DNA of 64,000 nt from Ovoidimarina sp963698645 (GCA_963698645.1 CAVORP010000007.1:1057313-1121312), one strand, 5' to 3'. Positions 27,295 to 37,859 are shown, counted from the first letter of the stretch. A program made the numbers and translations. Notes: generated by a model from the letters alone, not told the origin.

Positions 27295-28365
27295 CCGAGA
27301 AGCCGCGCGGGATCGAGCCGTGCGACATGGTCCGCATCCAGTTCCGGCGCGGACCCGGTGACACGGGCGGCCAGAAGCGCCGCCGCGGCCGGGGCCGTCT
27401 GAAACCCGTAGCCGCCTTGCCCCGCCAGCCAGAAGAACCCCGTGGTGCGGGGATCGGGCCCGATGACCGGGGTACGGTCGGGCGCGAAAGTGCGCAGGCC
27501 CGCCCATGTGGTCAGGACGCGCGTGACCTCGGGCAGAACGAATTCCTGATAGCGGGCCAGACCTTCGGCGATGACCATGTCATCGGCCCAGGCATCATGG
27601 GGGTGGGTCGGCCTCGGCCTCTCCCGGAGAGACGATCCACGCACCGGCATCGGGTTTGGCGTACCACGCCTCGCCCGCCGCCAGCAGCATCGGCCAGTTG
27701 CGCAGGTCATGGTCGCCCGGCGCGGGCAGCCGCGCCATGGAGCGGCGGTAGGGGACAAGGCCCAGATGGGCGGCAATCCCGCCAGTTCCGCGATCCGGTC
27801 GGCCCAGGCGCCGGCCGCGTTGACGACGATCCCGGCGTTGATAGGTCCGGTCCGCCGTCACCGTCCAATGGCCGCCGTCGCGGGCGATCCCGGTGACCGG
27901 GGCCGTGGTCTTGAGCGTGGCGCCATGGGCGCGCGCCGTGCGGGCGGCCTGTTGCATCACCTGGTCGGTGTCGATGTCGAAGGCATCGGGGGCATAGGCC
28001 GCCATGGCCAGCGCCGCGGGGTTGAGGATCGGCACGAGGCGCGTTGCGTCGCGGGAGGTGATCGGAGAGGCCGACATCTCGGTACATTCGGTCTTGAAGG
28101 CGACCTCGTCGCCCGGCCCGCCAAGGATCAGGACCGGGCGGGGGGAGAGCACGTCGCCCGCGAGATGGGCGGGGAGGGAGGCCGTGTTCAGCGCCCGCAC
28201 GGTTTCGTTCCCGTAGCCTTTGAGAAACTGTGCGGCGGAGCGGCCCGAGGCATGATAGCCAAAGGCCGCTTCGGTCTCGAGCAGCGTGACCTGCATGTGG
28301 GGCGCGAGGGCCGCCGCGGCCGTAAGCCCGGCCACGCCGCCGCCGATGATGATGGCATCCGTCAT
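27273..28365 (-). CDS. FAD-dependent oxidoreductase of the DAO family, two frameshifts
   Basis: A glycine/D-amino-acid-oxidase-type flavoenzyme of about 363 residues. The dinucleotide fold is at the N-terminus (AIIIGGGVAGLTAAAALAPH). FGYHASGRSAAQFLKGYGNE and the DQVMQQAARTARAHGATL segment follow. The C-terminal FAD region is TWAGLRTFAPDRTPVIGPDP and FFWLAGQGGYGFQTAPAAAA. Indels near 27850 and 27610 break the frame. The substrate cannot be told; the neighbouring methyl-glycine dehydrogenase suggests amine or amino acid oxidation, but the genes are on opposite strands. Confidence 0.82.
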
Positions 28366-28396
28366 GGGCGAAGGGGAGCATGGCCGGGGGCAAAAG

Positions 28397-28424
28397 AAAA
28401 GGCCCGGCGCGGGGCCGGGCCTTT
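28397..28424 (-). terminator. Rho-independent terminator of the xdh-BMP transporter operon
   Basis: GGCCCGGC (28401-28408) pairs with GCCGGGCC (28414-28421) across a five-base loop. A/T bases extend the stem, and on the minus strand the transcript ends in a T-rich TTTTCTTTTG run. It lies 22 bases beyond the stop of the BMP gene, in the right place and orientation. Confidence 0.8.
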
Positions 28425-28445
28425 GTTGGTTTGGCGTTTCGCGGC

Positions 28446-29516
28446 TTAGTTCGGAATGTCGCCGGTCAGCCCTTCGACATAGAAGTTGAGCCCGGCAAGG
28501 GTGCCGTCATCGGCGACTTCGCCCTCGGCCAGCCATGGCGAGCCGTCCTGCTTGTTCAGCGGGCCAGTGAAGGGGTGATATTCGCCCGCAACGATCGCAT
28601 CGACCATCGCCTGGGCTTCGGCACGGACATCTTCGGGGATGACTTCGGAGAATTCGCCGATGCCGACCATGCCTTCCTTGATACCGTCCCAAGTGGACTT
28701 GCTTTCCCATGTGCCGTCCATCACCGCCTGTACCTGTTCGATGTAATAGGGGGCCCATTCATCGATGATCGACGAGATCCGCGGGGCCGGGGCGTATTCG
28801 GCCATATCGGCGGCCTGGCCGAAGCCATAGGCCCCGGCTTCCTGCAGCTTCGCCAGGGGAGCTGTGGAATCGGTATGCGCGAGCACCACGTCGACGCCCT
28901 GGTCGAGCAGCGCCTGCGTCGCGTCGGCCTCTTTCGCGGGGTCGAACCATGTAAAGATCCAGACCACGTTCATCTCGACATCCGGGTTCGCCTTGCGCGC
29001 GTGGATGAAGCTCGAGTTGATGCCGCGGATGACTTCGGGGATCGGGAAGGAGGCGATGTAACCGATCTTGTTCGATTTGGTCATCTTGCCCGCCAGATGA
29101 CCCATGACCGCGCGGCCTTCATAGAAGCGGGCCGAATAGTTCCCCACATTGGGTGCGGTCTTGTAGCCGGTGGCGTGTTCGAATTTCACGTCCGGGAACT
29201 TGGCGGCGACGTTGATCGTCGGGTCCATGTAGCCGAAGGAGGTGGTGAAGATGATATCGACGCCCGACAGCGCCATCTGCGTCATCACCCGCTCGGCATC
29301 GGCGCCTTCGGGGACGCTTTCCTGCACCACCATCTCGATCTTGTCGCCGAAATGCGCCTCCATCTTCTTGGCGCTTTCGTAATGGTGCTGCGACCAGCCG
29401 CCGTCGTTCTTCGGTCCGACAAGGACGAAACCGACCTTGACCGGGTCCTGGGCAAGTGCCGCGCCCGCGCCGGCAACCGCCAGAGCCGCAGCGGCAAGAA
29501 GGGTTCTTCGTAACAT
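28446..29516 (-). CDS. BMP family ABC transporter substrate-binding protein (nucleoside/purine type)
   Basis: A 356-residue basic-membrane-protein (BMP/PnrA-type) periplasmic binder. The signal peptide is RRTLLAAAALAVAGAGAALA. The core shows VKVGFVLVGPKNDGGWSQHH, VDIIFTTSFGYMDPTINVAA, GRAVMGHLAGKMTKSNKIGY and VDVVLAHTDSTAPLAKLQEA. BMP binders usually carry purine nucleosides or bases. Its position as last gene of an operon starting with xdhABC supports a purine-type ligand. The ATG at 29516 follows GGGAG. It is intact, unlike the permeases before it; an open frame running on into the permease at its 5' side is a frameshift artefact. Confidence 0.92.
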   Translation of the reverse strand: MLRRTLLAAAALAVAGAGAALAQDPVKVGFVLVGPKNDGGWSQHHYESAKKMEAHFGDKIEMVVQESVPEGADAERVMTQMALSGVDIIFTTSFGYMDPTINVAAKFPDVKFEHATGYKTAPNVGNYSARFYEGRAVMGHLAGKMTKSNKIGYIASFPIPEVIRGINSSFIHARKANPDVEMNVVWIFTWFDPAKEADATQALLDQGVDVVLAHTDSTAPLAKLQEAGAYGFGQAADMAEYAPAPRISSIIDEWAPYYIEQVQAVMDGTWESKSTWDGIKEGMVGIGEFSEVIPEDVRAEAQAMVDAIVAGEYHPFTGPLNKQDGSPWLAEGEVADDGTLAGLNFYVEGLTGDIPN

Positions 29517-29551
29517 GTGATACTCCCGTGGTTTGTTTTGTGTTTCGGCGT

Positions 29552-30492
29552 TCAGGACGCCGCGTGGAAAGATTTGCCGAGGTCGGCCGGCGCGTTGAGC
29601 GACGCCCGGCCGCGGTCGGCCGACATGATGACGAGCACAAGGATCGTTATCAGATAGGGCGACATGGACAAGTACTCGACCGGTATCTTGACGCCCGCGG
29701 CCTGCAGGTTGAGTTGAAGAACCGTGATCCCGCCGAAAAGATAGGCACCCAGAAGAACGCGCCACGGTTTCCACGAGGCAAAGACGACGATGGCGAGCGC
29801 GATCCAGCCCGCGCCGGCGGTCATCCCCTCGGTCCACTGCGGCACGCGCACGAGGCTGAGATAGGCGCCGCCCAGGCCGGCGCAGGCACCGCCGAACGCG
29901 ATCGCCGCGACGCGGATCAGCACCACCTTGTACCCGAGCGCGTGGGCCGCGTCGTGGCTTTCGCCCACGGCCCGCAGGATCAGCCCGGCACGAGTGCGGG
30001 TCAGCATCCATAGGCCACCGCGGCCACCAGGAGAGATCGCGAAATAGACCATGAAATCGTGCTGGAACAGGACCGGTCCGACGAAGGGAATATCCGACAG
30101 GAAGCGGGATGTTCAGATCGCTGGACCTGCGGGCGGTTTGATGCCGTTGTAGTTCTGGCCGATCAAGCGCCGAGAACCCAAGACCGAACAGGGTCAGCGC
30201 AAGGCCGGTCGCCACCTGATTGGACAAAGGTACTGCGTGAGAAAGGCAAAGATCAGCGACAGGGTCGCGCCGCCGATGGCCGCGCCGATATAGCCCAGAT
30301 AGGGGCTTGCCGGTTTCGACCGCGACGGCGAAGCCGCAGATCGCGCCGATGATCATCATCCCTTCGACGCCAAGGTTCAGGACGCCCGCCTTTTCGACGA
30401 CGAGTTCGCCGATGGCCGCCAGAAGGATCGGGGTCGAGGCGACCATGAGGGCCGCAAGCAAGAAGGACCGGGTTGATCGAGGACAGATCCAT
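29552..30492 (-). CDS. ABC transporter permease (BMP-type importer, second subunit), several frameshifts
   Basis: Inner-membrane permease of the RbsC/YufQ-like group, about 313 residues. It begins MDLSSINPVLL, then VASTPILLAAIGELVVEKAG, the loop VLNLGVEGMMIIGAICGFAV, SNQVATGLALTLFGLGFSAL, and a continuous C-terminal half (LILRAVGESHDAAHALGYKV; LLGAYLFGGITVLQLNLQAA). At least five indels between 30030 and 30470 scatter the N-terminal half over frames. The start overlaps the preceding permease stop (TGATG). It works with the permease and ATPase just upstream. Confidence 0.83.
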
Positions 30493-31580
30493 CACGCCAC
30501 CTCCGCCCGGCCGAAGCCGGATCCTGAAATTGGTAAGCACGTCGCCCGCCAGAAGAAAGAACAGCAGCATTCCCTGAAAGGCCTGAATGGCGGCGGCGGG
30601 CAGGCCCAGCATGAACTGCGCGAGTTCGCCGCCGATGTAGGTCAGCGCCATGAGAAGCCCCGCCAAGGAGGATGCCCACCGGGTGCAGACGCCCGAGAAA
30701 GGCCACGATGATCGCGGTAAAGCCGTAGCCCACGTTGAAATCGATCGAGATCTGGCCTGCGGGTCCCGCGACCTCGAACAGTCCCGCATGCCCGGCAAGC
30801 GCGCCCGAGACGCCAAGGCAGAACAGGATCAGGCGGGCGGGCCTGACGCCCGAGAACCTGGCGGCGCGGGGGGCCTGTCCGGCAAGGCGGATGTTGAAGC
30901 CCATGATGTGACGGTTCAGCAGGATATAGGCAAAGATCACCGCGATGAAGGCCGCGACGACGCCCCAGTGCATGCCGGTGCCCGCGATCAGTTCGCTGTT
31001 CGCGGCAGAGGCATATTGCTGAAGGTTCCGGCTGCCGGGAAAGCCCGAGCCTTCGGGATTGCGCAAGAGCCCCACCGACATCGACGCCATCAACTGTTCG
31101 GCAACATAGACGAGAAGCAGCGAGACGAGGATCTCGTTGGTGTTGAACCGGGTCCGGAGAACGCCCGGGATCATCGCCCAGGCCCAGCCTCCGAGGGCAC
31201 CGGCAATCACCATGAGCGGGAAGATCCAGAAGGCCTCCAGCGGATAGAAGGCCAGCCCGACGCCCGCGCCGCAGAGCGCGCCGATGATATACTGGCCCTC
31301 GGCGCCGATGTTCCAGACCCCTGCGCGAAACCCGAGGGACAAGCCCGATCGCGATCAGGATCAGCGGCCCGGCCTTGACCAGAAGCTGGGGTCGGGAATA
31401 GGCCGCGAACTGGTCATTGAACAGCGGATCCCAGAAAATCGTCCGGATCGCCTCCACCGGGTCGTTGCCCAGCAGCATGAACATCAGCCCGCCCGCGACC
31501 ATCGTCGCCAGCACCGCCAGAACCGGTGTCGCCAGCGCCCAATTCCGCGAGGGTTCGGGCCGTTTCTCGAGCCGGATCAT
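30492..31580 (-). CDS. ABC transporter permease (BMP-type importer, first subunit), several frameshifts
   Basis: Partner permease of about 362 residues (YufP-like). N-terminus RLEKRPEPSRNWALATPVLA, then GGLMFMLLGNDPVEAIRTIF. The central part is continuous: RAGVWNIGAEGQYIIGALCG, NTNEILVSLLLVYVAEQLMA, LLNRHIMGFNIRLAGQAPRA and GYGFTAIIVAFLGRLHPVGI. The C-terminus, in another frame, is IGGELAQFMLGLPAAAIQAF and LAGDVLTNFRIRLRP. Indels near 31325, 30665 and 30500 are needed. The leader (31581-31647) contains a dispersed repeat with a purine-rich stretch just before the ATG. Confidence 0.84.
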
Positions 31581-31594
31581 GGCGCAGTCCCCCT

Positions 31595-31629
31595 GCTTCT
31601 TCTCTTTCCAAATATCCCCGCCGGAGGCG
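31595..31629 (-). repeat. Dispersed repeat copy 1, intergenic within the transporter operon
   Basis: The 26-base core (plus-strand positions 31595-31620) differs from that at 35275-35300 in only two positions. On the minus strand it reads GGATATTTGGAAAGAGAAG, followed by AAGC. A short GGCG/CGCC hairpin (31619-31629) sits at its 5' side on that strand. It fills most of the gap between the ATPase stop and the permease start, and supplies an AGAGAAGAAG purine run near the start codon. Confidence 0.7.
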
Positions 31630-31647
31630 AGAGAACTCTTTGTGACC

Positions 31648-33171
31648 TCAGGCGACATGGGCCACCTCCATCCCGTGGGCACCGCCCATCATCAGCCCGA
31701 TCTCGTCGATCGTGAGCCCCTGGGTCGGGCGCGGCGCGCTCATCCGGCCTTCGTTCAGGGCGGCAAAGCGGTCGGCCACCTCCATCAACTCGTCGAGATC
31801 CTGACTGATCACGATGATCGCGGCCCCGGCACTTGCCAGATCCAGCAGCGCCTGCCGGATCGCGGCCGCGGCGGCGGCGTCCACGCCCCATGTGGGCTGG
31901 TTGACCACAAGCACCTCGGGCCGTTGCAGGATCTCGCGGCCGATCACGAATTTCTGCAGGTTGCCGCCCGAGAGCGACCGCGCCGCGCGGCCCGGTCCGG
32001 GGGTGCGCACGTCGAAGGTGCTCGATGATCTTCTCTGCGAAATCGCGGGCCCTACCCCAGTTGAGAAAGCCGTTCTTCGACAGGCCCTCGCGGATCGCAC
32101 CGGTCAGGAGCGCGTTCTCTGTCAGGCTCATATCCGGGGCTGCGGCATGGCCCAGCCGTTCCTCGGGCGCGCAGAGGATACCGAGCCTGCGGCGGTCGTT
32201 GGGGCCAAGCCCGCCCACCGGCTGATGCCCGAGCCGGATGGTGTCGGGCCGGGTGATCAATTCGCCGGACAGCGCCGCCAGAAGATCGTCCTGTCCGTTC
32301 CCCGCCACCCCGCCGATGCCCAGAACCTCGCCCCGCCGGACCTCGAAGGAAATGCCCTTGAGCGCCGTGCCGAAGGGGTTTTGCGATGCCACCGAAAGGT
32401 CGCTGACGGCCAGGGCCACATCGCCCATCTCCTTCGCGCCCGCGATCGGGCGTGTGCAGAAGCTGGCCCACCATCATCTCGGCCAGTTCGCGGGCCGATT
32501 TCTCGCGCGGGGTGCAGGCGCCCACGACCTTGCCCAGCCGCAGCACGGTGGCCGCGTCGCAAAGCGCGCGGATTTCTTCGAGCTTGTGCGAGATATAGAG
32601 GATCGCGGTGCCTTCCGCCGAAAGCTTTCGCAGGGTTTCGAACAGGATCTCCACCTCCTGCGGGGTCAGCACGCTGGTGGGCTCGTCCATGATCAGGAGG
32701 TTCGGGTCCTGCAGCAGGCAGCGGATGATCTCGACCCGCTGGCGTTCGCCTGCCGACAGATCGCCCACAAGCCGCGCCGGATCGAGCGGCAGGCCATAGG
32801 TTTCCGAGACCTCGCGGATCCTCTGGGCCAGCGTCCCCATCGGCGGCGGGTTTTCCATGCCAAGCGCGACATTCTCGGCGACATTCAGCGCTTCGAACAG
32901 TGAAAAATGCTGAAAGACCATGGCGATGCCGGAATTCCGCGCCGCATGCGGGCTGGCCGGTTCATAGGCCGCGCCATGCAGGATCATGCGGCCAGCATCG
33001 GGTTTCACGAGCCCGTAGATCATCTTGACCAACGTCGATTTCCCGGCGCCATTCTCGCCCAGAAGGGCGTGCACCTCGCCCGGCTGGATGTCGAAGGAGA
33101 CCGTAGTCATTGGCCACGACGCCCGGATAGGCCTTGGTGACGCCCTGGATCGACAGAAGCGGTTGGGTCAT
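31648..33171 (-). CDS. ABC transporter ATP-binding protein with two nucleotide-binding domains (BMP-type importer)
   Basis: A YufO/NupO-type double ATPase of about 507 residues. Domain 1 has Walker A LLGENGAGKSTLVKMIYGLV, signature DLSAGERQRVEIIRCLL and Walker B NLLIMDEPTSVLTPQE. Domain 2 has the degenerate GVAGNGQDDLLAALSGE loop, signature SLSGGNLQKFVIGREILQ and VLVVNQPTWGVDAAA, the N-Q-P form usual for this class. Indels near 33107, 32455 and 32020 interrupt the frame. It starts inside the xdhC stop (ATGA). It energises the two permeases downstream. Confidence 0.9.
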
Positions 33172-34142
33172 ATGGCGCGATCCTTTTCCGAAGGGGTGGC
33201 CTTGATTTCGGCGGCAGGGACCGGGCGCAGAAGCTCGGCCGCAACTCCCAGTGCGATGGCTTGCGGATGCTTGCCCAGCGCGGGTTCGCCGATCGGGCAG
33301 TGGATCCGTGCGATCTGTGCCGGGTCGTGGCCCAGCGCGGCAAGGCGGCGCTGGAAGCGGGCCCATTTGGTGGCCGATCCGATCAGCCCCGCCGCGCGGA
33401 ACGGGCGCTGCAGCAGCCGGTGGCAGATCTCGAGATCGAGCGCATGGGAATAGGTCAGGATCAGGTGTGTGGCCGTGTCGGGCGCATGGGCCACCAGATC
33501 GGCGGGATTGGTGGCGACAAGGTCCGTCACGCCCGCGGGAAGCGGGTCGGGAAACCGGTCGGACCCGGTGTCGATCAGGGTCACGTCCAGATCGGGCAGG
33601 GGCGCCAGAACGGAGGCGATTGCGCGGCCCACATGGCCCGCGCCATAGATCCAGACCGGCCGTTCGGGGTCGGGTGACAGGTTCCACGAACCAGTCGCCG
33701 ACAAGGGCGGGCGCGGGGCTGATACCCTGCCACGGACGTCGGCGGCGATGCGGCGCAGAGCAAGGGGCATCGGCGCGGCCCGGCCCGGCAAGGGGCGCGC
33801 GACGATCCCGTCCTGCAACCCGTCCGCGATCCGGCGAGCCGCGCCGCGTCCCAGATCTCGGTCACGAGGGTCACATGGCCGCCACAGCATTGGCCGAGCG
33901 CCGGACCAAGCGGCAGATCGTCGCGCCGGTCCGTTCCGGCGCGCAAGCGCCACGCAGGCGCGGGCCGCGGCTTCCCATTCGAGTGCGCCGCCGCCGATCG
34001 TGCCCGGATTGGCCGGCGGACCAGACAAGCATGGCCGCGCCGATTTCGCGTGGGCACCGATCCGCGCGTGGCGGCGATCACGACGCGCGCCACGCGTCCA
34101 TGGGCGCGATGGCCGACATCAGGGCGTGGGATCGAAACTCAT
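33168..34142 (-). CDS. xdhC: Xanthine dehydrogenase accessory protein XdhC, several frameshifts
   Basis: XdhC binds the molybdenum cofactor, promotes its sulfuration and inserts it into XdhB. The N-terminal XdhC_CoxI part is in pieces: MSFDP at 34142, VARVVIAATRGSVP, then SGTIGGGALEWEAAARA. The Rossmann-like second half is continuous: PVWIYGAGHVGRAIASVLAP, DVTLIDTGSDRFPDPLPAGV, LILTYSHALDLEICHRLLQR and AGLIGSATKWARFQRRLAAL with HCPIGEPALGKHPQAIALGV. Several indels (33660-34130) are needed to give about 324 residues. It overlaps the xdhB end and the ATPase start (ATGA), fixing it in one operon. Confidence 0.87.
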
Positions 34143-36485
34143 TTCGCCCCGCGCCCGTCTCGATGGCGGCCAGAACCTGTTCGGCGGTGGCCGGGGCCTG
34201 AAGATCGGGGAAATGCGGGCCGGTCGCGGCGACCGCGTCCGACAGCGCGAGATAGGCGGAGATCCCGAGCATCAGCGGCGGTTCTCCGACGGCCTTGGAG
34301 CGATAGATCGTCTCTTCGCGGTTGGGTTCGTCCCAAAGCGCCACGTTGAAGATACCCGGCCGGTCAGAACAGGCGGGTATCTTGTAGGTGGAGGGCGCAT
34401 GGGTCCGCAACCGGCCCTCGCCGTCCCAGACAAGCTCTTCGGTCGTGAGCCATCCGGCGCCCTGAACATAGCCGCCTTCGATCTGCCCGATATCGAGCGC
34501 GGGGTTCAGCGAGGCCCCGGCATCATGCAGGATATCGGCCCGGAGAATGCGGTTTTCGCCGGTCAGCGTGTCGATCACCACCTCGGTCACCGCCGCGCCA
34601 TGGGCGAAATAGAGAAACGGCCGCCCGGTGCCCCTGATCCGGTCCCAGACGATCTTCGGCGTGGCATAGAAACCGGTGGCGGACAGGCTGACCCGGCTCA
34701 TGTAGGCGTCCTGCACCACCTCTTCGAACGCATAGCTGGCCTCTCCCAGATGCACCCGGCCGCCTTCGAAGCGGACGCCCAGCGGGATCGGCCTGATGCC
34801 GGGCGGCCACGAATGCGGCAAGCCTGTCGCGGATCGTGTCGCAGGCGGCCTTGACGGCCATTCCGTTCAGGTCGGTGCCCGAAGAGGCGGCGGTGGCCGA
34901 GGTATTGGGCACTTTCGCGGTATCGGTGGCGGTGATCTTGACCTGCGCCACGTCGACTCCGAAGCGCGCCGCCGCCACCTGCGCCACCTTCTGGAACAGG
35001 CCCTGTCCCATCTCGGTGCCGCCGTGGTTCATGTGGATCGAGCCGTCCTGATAGACATGCACCAGCGCGCCGGCCTGATTGAGATGGGTGAGCGTGAAGC
35101 TGATGCCGAATTTCACCGGGCTGAAAGCGATCCCGCGTTTCAGCACCGGTTCGCGGGCATTCCACGCGGCCACGGCCTCGCGGCGGGCGTGATAGTCCGA
35201 CGTCTCCAGAAGCCGCTCGGTCATCCGGTTCAGGATGAAATCCTCCACCTCCATGTGATAGGGGGTCGTCTGGGGCTTCTTCTCTTTCGAAATATCCTCG
35301 GGGGGGGCCGAAGGCCGGGGGGCAGACAGCCCCCCTCCCGTCGGCATCGGCATAGTAGTTCCGCTTGCGAATCTCGGCCGGATCCTCACCCAGCGCATGG
35401 GCGATGTGGTCCATCACCCGCTCGATCCCCACCATGCCCTGCGGTCCGCCGAAGCCGCGAAAGGCGGTGGCCGATTGCGTGTTGGTCCGCAGCCGGTGGC
35501 TGGTGATCCGGACGTGCTCCAGAAGATAGGCGTTGTCGGCATGGAGCATCGCCCGGTCGGCAACGGGCAGCGACAGGTCCTGGCTCCAGCCGCAGCGGCA
35601 GTACTGCACGAAATCGATGCCGAGAATGCGGCCTGTCTCGTCCACGCCGACCCGGTAGTCGATGCGGAAATCGTGCCGTTTTCCGGTGATCGTCATGTCG
35701 TCGTCGCGGTCATAGCGCATCTTGGCCGGCCGGCCTGTCAGTTGCGCCACGATCGCGCAGGATATGGCCAGCGCATTGCCCTGGCTTTCCTTGCCGCCGA
35801 AGCCGCCGCCCATCCGGCGCACGATGCTGCGGACCGCGTGCATCGGTTTGCCGATCGCATCGGCCACCTTGTGCTGGATCTCGGTGGGGTGTTGCGAGGA
35901 GGAGTGGATCTCCATGTCCCCGCCTTCCTGCGGCAGGGCAAGTGCGGCCTGACCTTCGAGATAGAAATGCTCCTGTCCGCCGATCTCGAATCGTCCTTCG
36001 ATCTGTTTCGGCGCTGCGGCGATGGCGCTGTCGGGGTCGCCCTTGCCGTAGATGCGGGGGCCGTCCTCGAAGCGCGTGTCGGCGGCGATGGCGTCGTCGA
36101 TCGTCAGGACAGGCGTGTGTTCTTCATAGGTGACGCGGGCCAGTCTGGCGGCCTTGCGTGCCGCAAGATGCGAGGTCGCAGCCACCAGAAACAGGGGCTG
36201 GCCCAGAAATTGCACCTCGCCCGTGGCCAGGAGTGGCTCGTCATGGGCCGAGGGGGAGGTGTCGGCAGGGCGCGGCAGGTCGTCTGCGGTCAGCACCAGT
36301 ACCACGCCCGGCGCGGCGCGCACGGCGTCGAGGTCCATCGAGGTCATCCGCCCCGCCGCGATCCCGGCGAGACCGAAGGCAAGGTGCAGCGTGTTGGCGG
36401 GTGTAGGGATGTCGTCGATGTAGCGGGCTCCGCCCGTCACATGCAGGGGGGCGGCGTCATGGGGCAGGGAGGTTGCGACGCTCAT
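34139..36485 (-). CDS. xdhB: Xanthine dehydrogenase molybdopterin-binding subunit XdhB, frameshifts and an internal repeat insertion
   Basis: XdhB carries the molybdenum site that hydroxylates hypoxanthine and xanthine. Of about 782 residues, the first 380 are continuous: PLHVTGGARYIDDIPTPANT, GQEHFYLEGQAALALPQEGG, MGGGFGGKESQGNALAISCA and TATAFRGFGGPQG-type (SATAFRGFGGPQGMVGIERV). After KRNYYADAD a roughly 20-residue insert encoded by the repeat at 35275-35345 precedes TTPYHMEVEDFILNRMTERL. Later parts are MNHGGTEMGQGLFQKVAQVA, TSATAASSGTDLNGMAVKAA and RSKAVGEPPLMLGISAYLAL. Frames change near 35300, 34800 and at the end. It starts in the xdhA stop (ATGA). The C-terminus is uncertain (34078 or 34139). 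Confidence 0.9.
35275..35345 (-). repeat. Dispersed repeat copy 2, inserted within the xdhB reading frame
   Basis: The core at 35275-35300 matches the copy at 31595-31620 in 24 of 26 bases. It continues into two hairpins, GGCC-GAA-GGCC (35306-35316) and GGGGGGC-AGACA-GCCCCCC (35317-35335). Translated, it adds about 20 residues (such as GRGAVCPPAFGPP and EDISKEK) between YYADA and the conserved TTPYHMEV of XdhB, where family members have only a short linker. A run of eight G makes a frame error here likely. Confidence 0.7.
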
Positions 36486-37859
36486 GCCCGCACCTCCAGC
36501 ACGTTGGTGGCCGTGCCCTGTGTTTCGGCGAACGTAGCGGCGCAGCATGTTGCCGGCCGTGGTCAGCCGATAGGCGGCCGAGGCGCGCATGTCGCTGAGC
36601 GGGGTGAAATCCTTTGCGAAGAGGGCGATGGCGGTCTCGACCGTCGGTTCGGACCATGGTGCGCCCAGGAGGGCGGCTTCGACGTGGCTTGCGCGTTTCG
36701 GCGTGCCGGCCATGCCGCCAAAGGCGATGCGGGCGGAGGTGACGGTTCCGTTCGTCACGGTGATATCGAAGCAGCCGCAGACGGCCGAAATATCCTGATC
36801 GAACCGTTTCGACAGCTTGTAGCAGCGCAGGTCGGGGGCCGTGGCCGGGATCGTCACGGCCTCGACGAATTCGCCCGGCGCACGGTCCTGTTTGCCGTAG
36901 TCGACGAAGAAATCCTCGATCGGCAGGTCGCGCCGGGCGTCGCCCTTGCGCAGGTGCAGCGTCGCGCCGAGGGCGATCAGCGCCGGGGGGTTGTCGCCGA
37001 TGGGTGAGCCGTTGGCGATGTTGCCGCCGATGGTGGCCGCCTGCCGGACCTGTTCCGAGCCGTAGCGGCGGACCAGTCTCGGCATAGGAGGGGTGGCAGG
37101 CGCGCAGGGTCGGCAGCAGTTGCGCCATGGTGACGGCCGCGCCGATGCGGATCGTGTCGCCGTCGCGGTCGATGCTGCCTGAGGTCGTCGATCGCCACCC
37201 AGGAAGGCCACGGGCGCGAGGTCGCGAAGCTGTTTCGTGACCCAGAGCCCGACGTCGGTTGCGCCCGCGATCAGGGTCGCGTCGGGGTGTCGAGATACCA
37301 TGCGGCCAGTGCGTCGGCGCTGTGCGGCAGGAAGCAGTCCTCGTCCGAAATCGGGTCCGCCTTCGGCGCCGTGTCGCGGATCCAGTCTGGCACCGGGTCG
37401 GCAGAGGCGGCATTCGCGGCGCGGATGATCGGGAGCGTAGCCGGTACAGCGGCAGAGGTTGCCGGCAAGCACGTCGTCGTGATCGTCACGCCCGGTTGCG
37501 TGGCCCACGGCCATGGAGACGACGAAGCCCGGTGTGCAGAAACCACATTGCGAGCCGTGGTGATCCACCATCGCCCGTTGCACGGGGTGCAGGGTTCCGT
37601 CGGGGGCCGCGATGCCCTCGACCGTGCGGATGGCGCGGCCATGAAGCTGTGGAAGAAACAGGATGCAGGCATTCAGGGCACGAGGACCGGCGGCGTCGGT
37701 GACCATGACGGTGCAGGCGCCGCAATCGCCCTCGTTGCACCCTTCCTTGGTGCCTGTCAGTCCGCGGGTGTCGCGGAGCCAGTCGAGGAGTGTGGCGGTG
37801 GGGGACGCGTCGCGCACCGTCACGGGTTCTCCGTTCAGAAGAAACGTAATATCCGGCAT
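36482..37859 (-). CDS. xdhA: Xanthine dehydrogenase small subunit XdhA (2Fe-2S and FAD), several frameshifts
   Basis: XdhA passes electrons from the molybdenum site to NAD+ through two 2Fe-2S clusters and FAD. The N-terminal plant-type cluster is TGTKEGCNEGDCGACTVMV, and the second cluster is GSQCGFCTPGFVVSMA with LAGNLCRCTGYAP. The FAD domain has ATLIAGATDVGLWVTKQLRD, QAATIGGNIANGSPIGDNPP and DFFVDYGKQDRAPGEFVEAV. The CO-dehydrogenase-like C-terminus has RIAFGGMAGTPKRASHVEAA. The product is about 459 residues. Indels lie near 37435, 37270, 37180, 37080 and 36530. The ATG at 37859 begins MPDITFLLNGEPV. It is the first gene of the operon; the 207-base gap upstream should hold its promoter. Confidence 0.9.

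Noticed and set aside
28446..30461. 671-residue frame apparently fusing a permease to the BMP binding protein
   Set aside because: The middle is frame-shifted permease sequence and the BMP part has its own signal peptide and ribosome-binding site at 29516.
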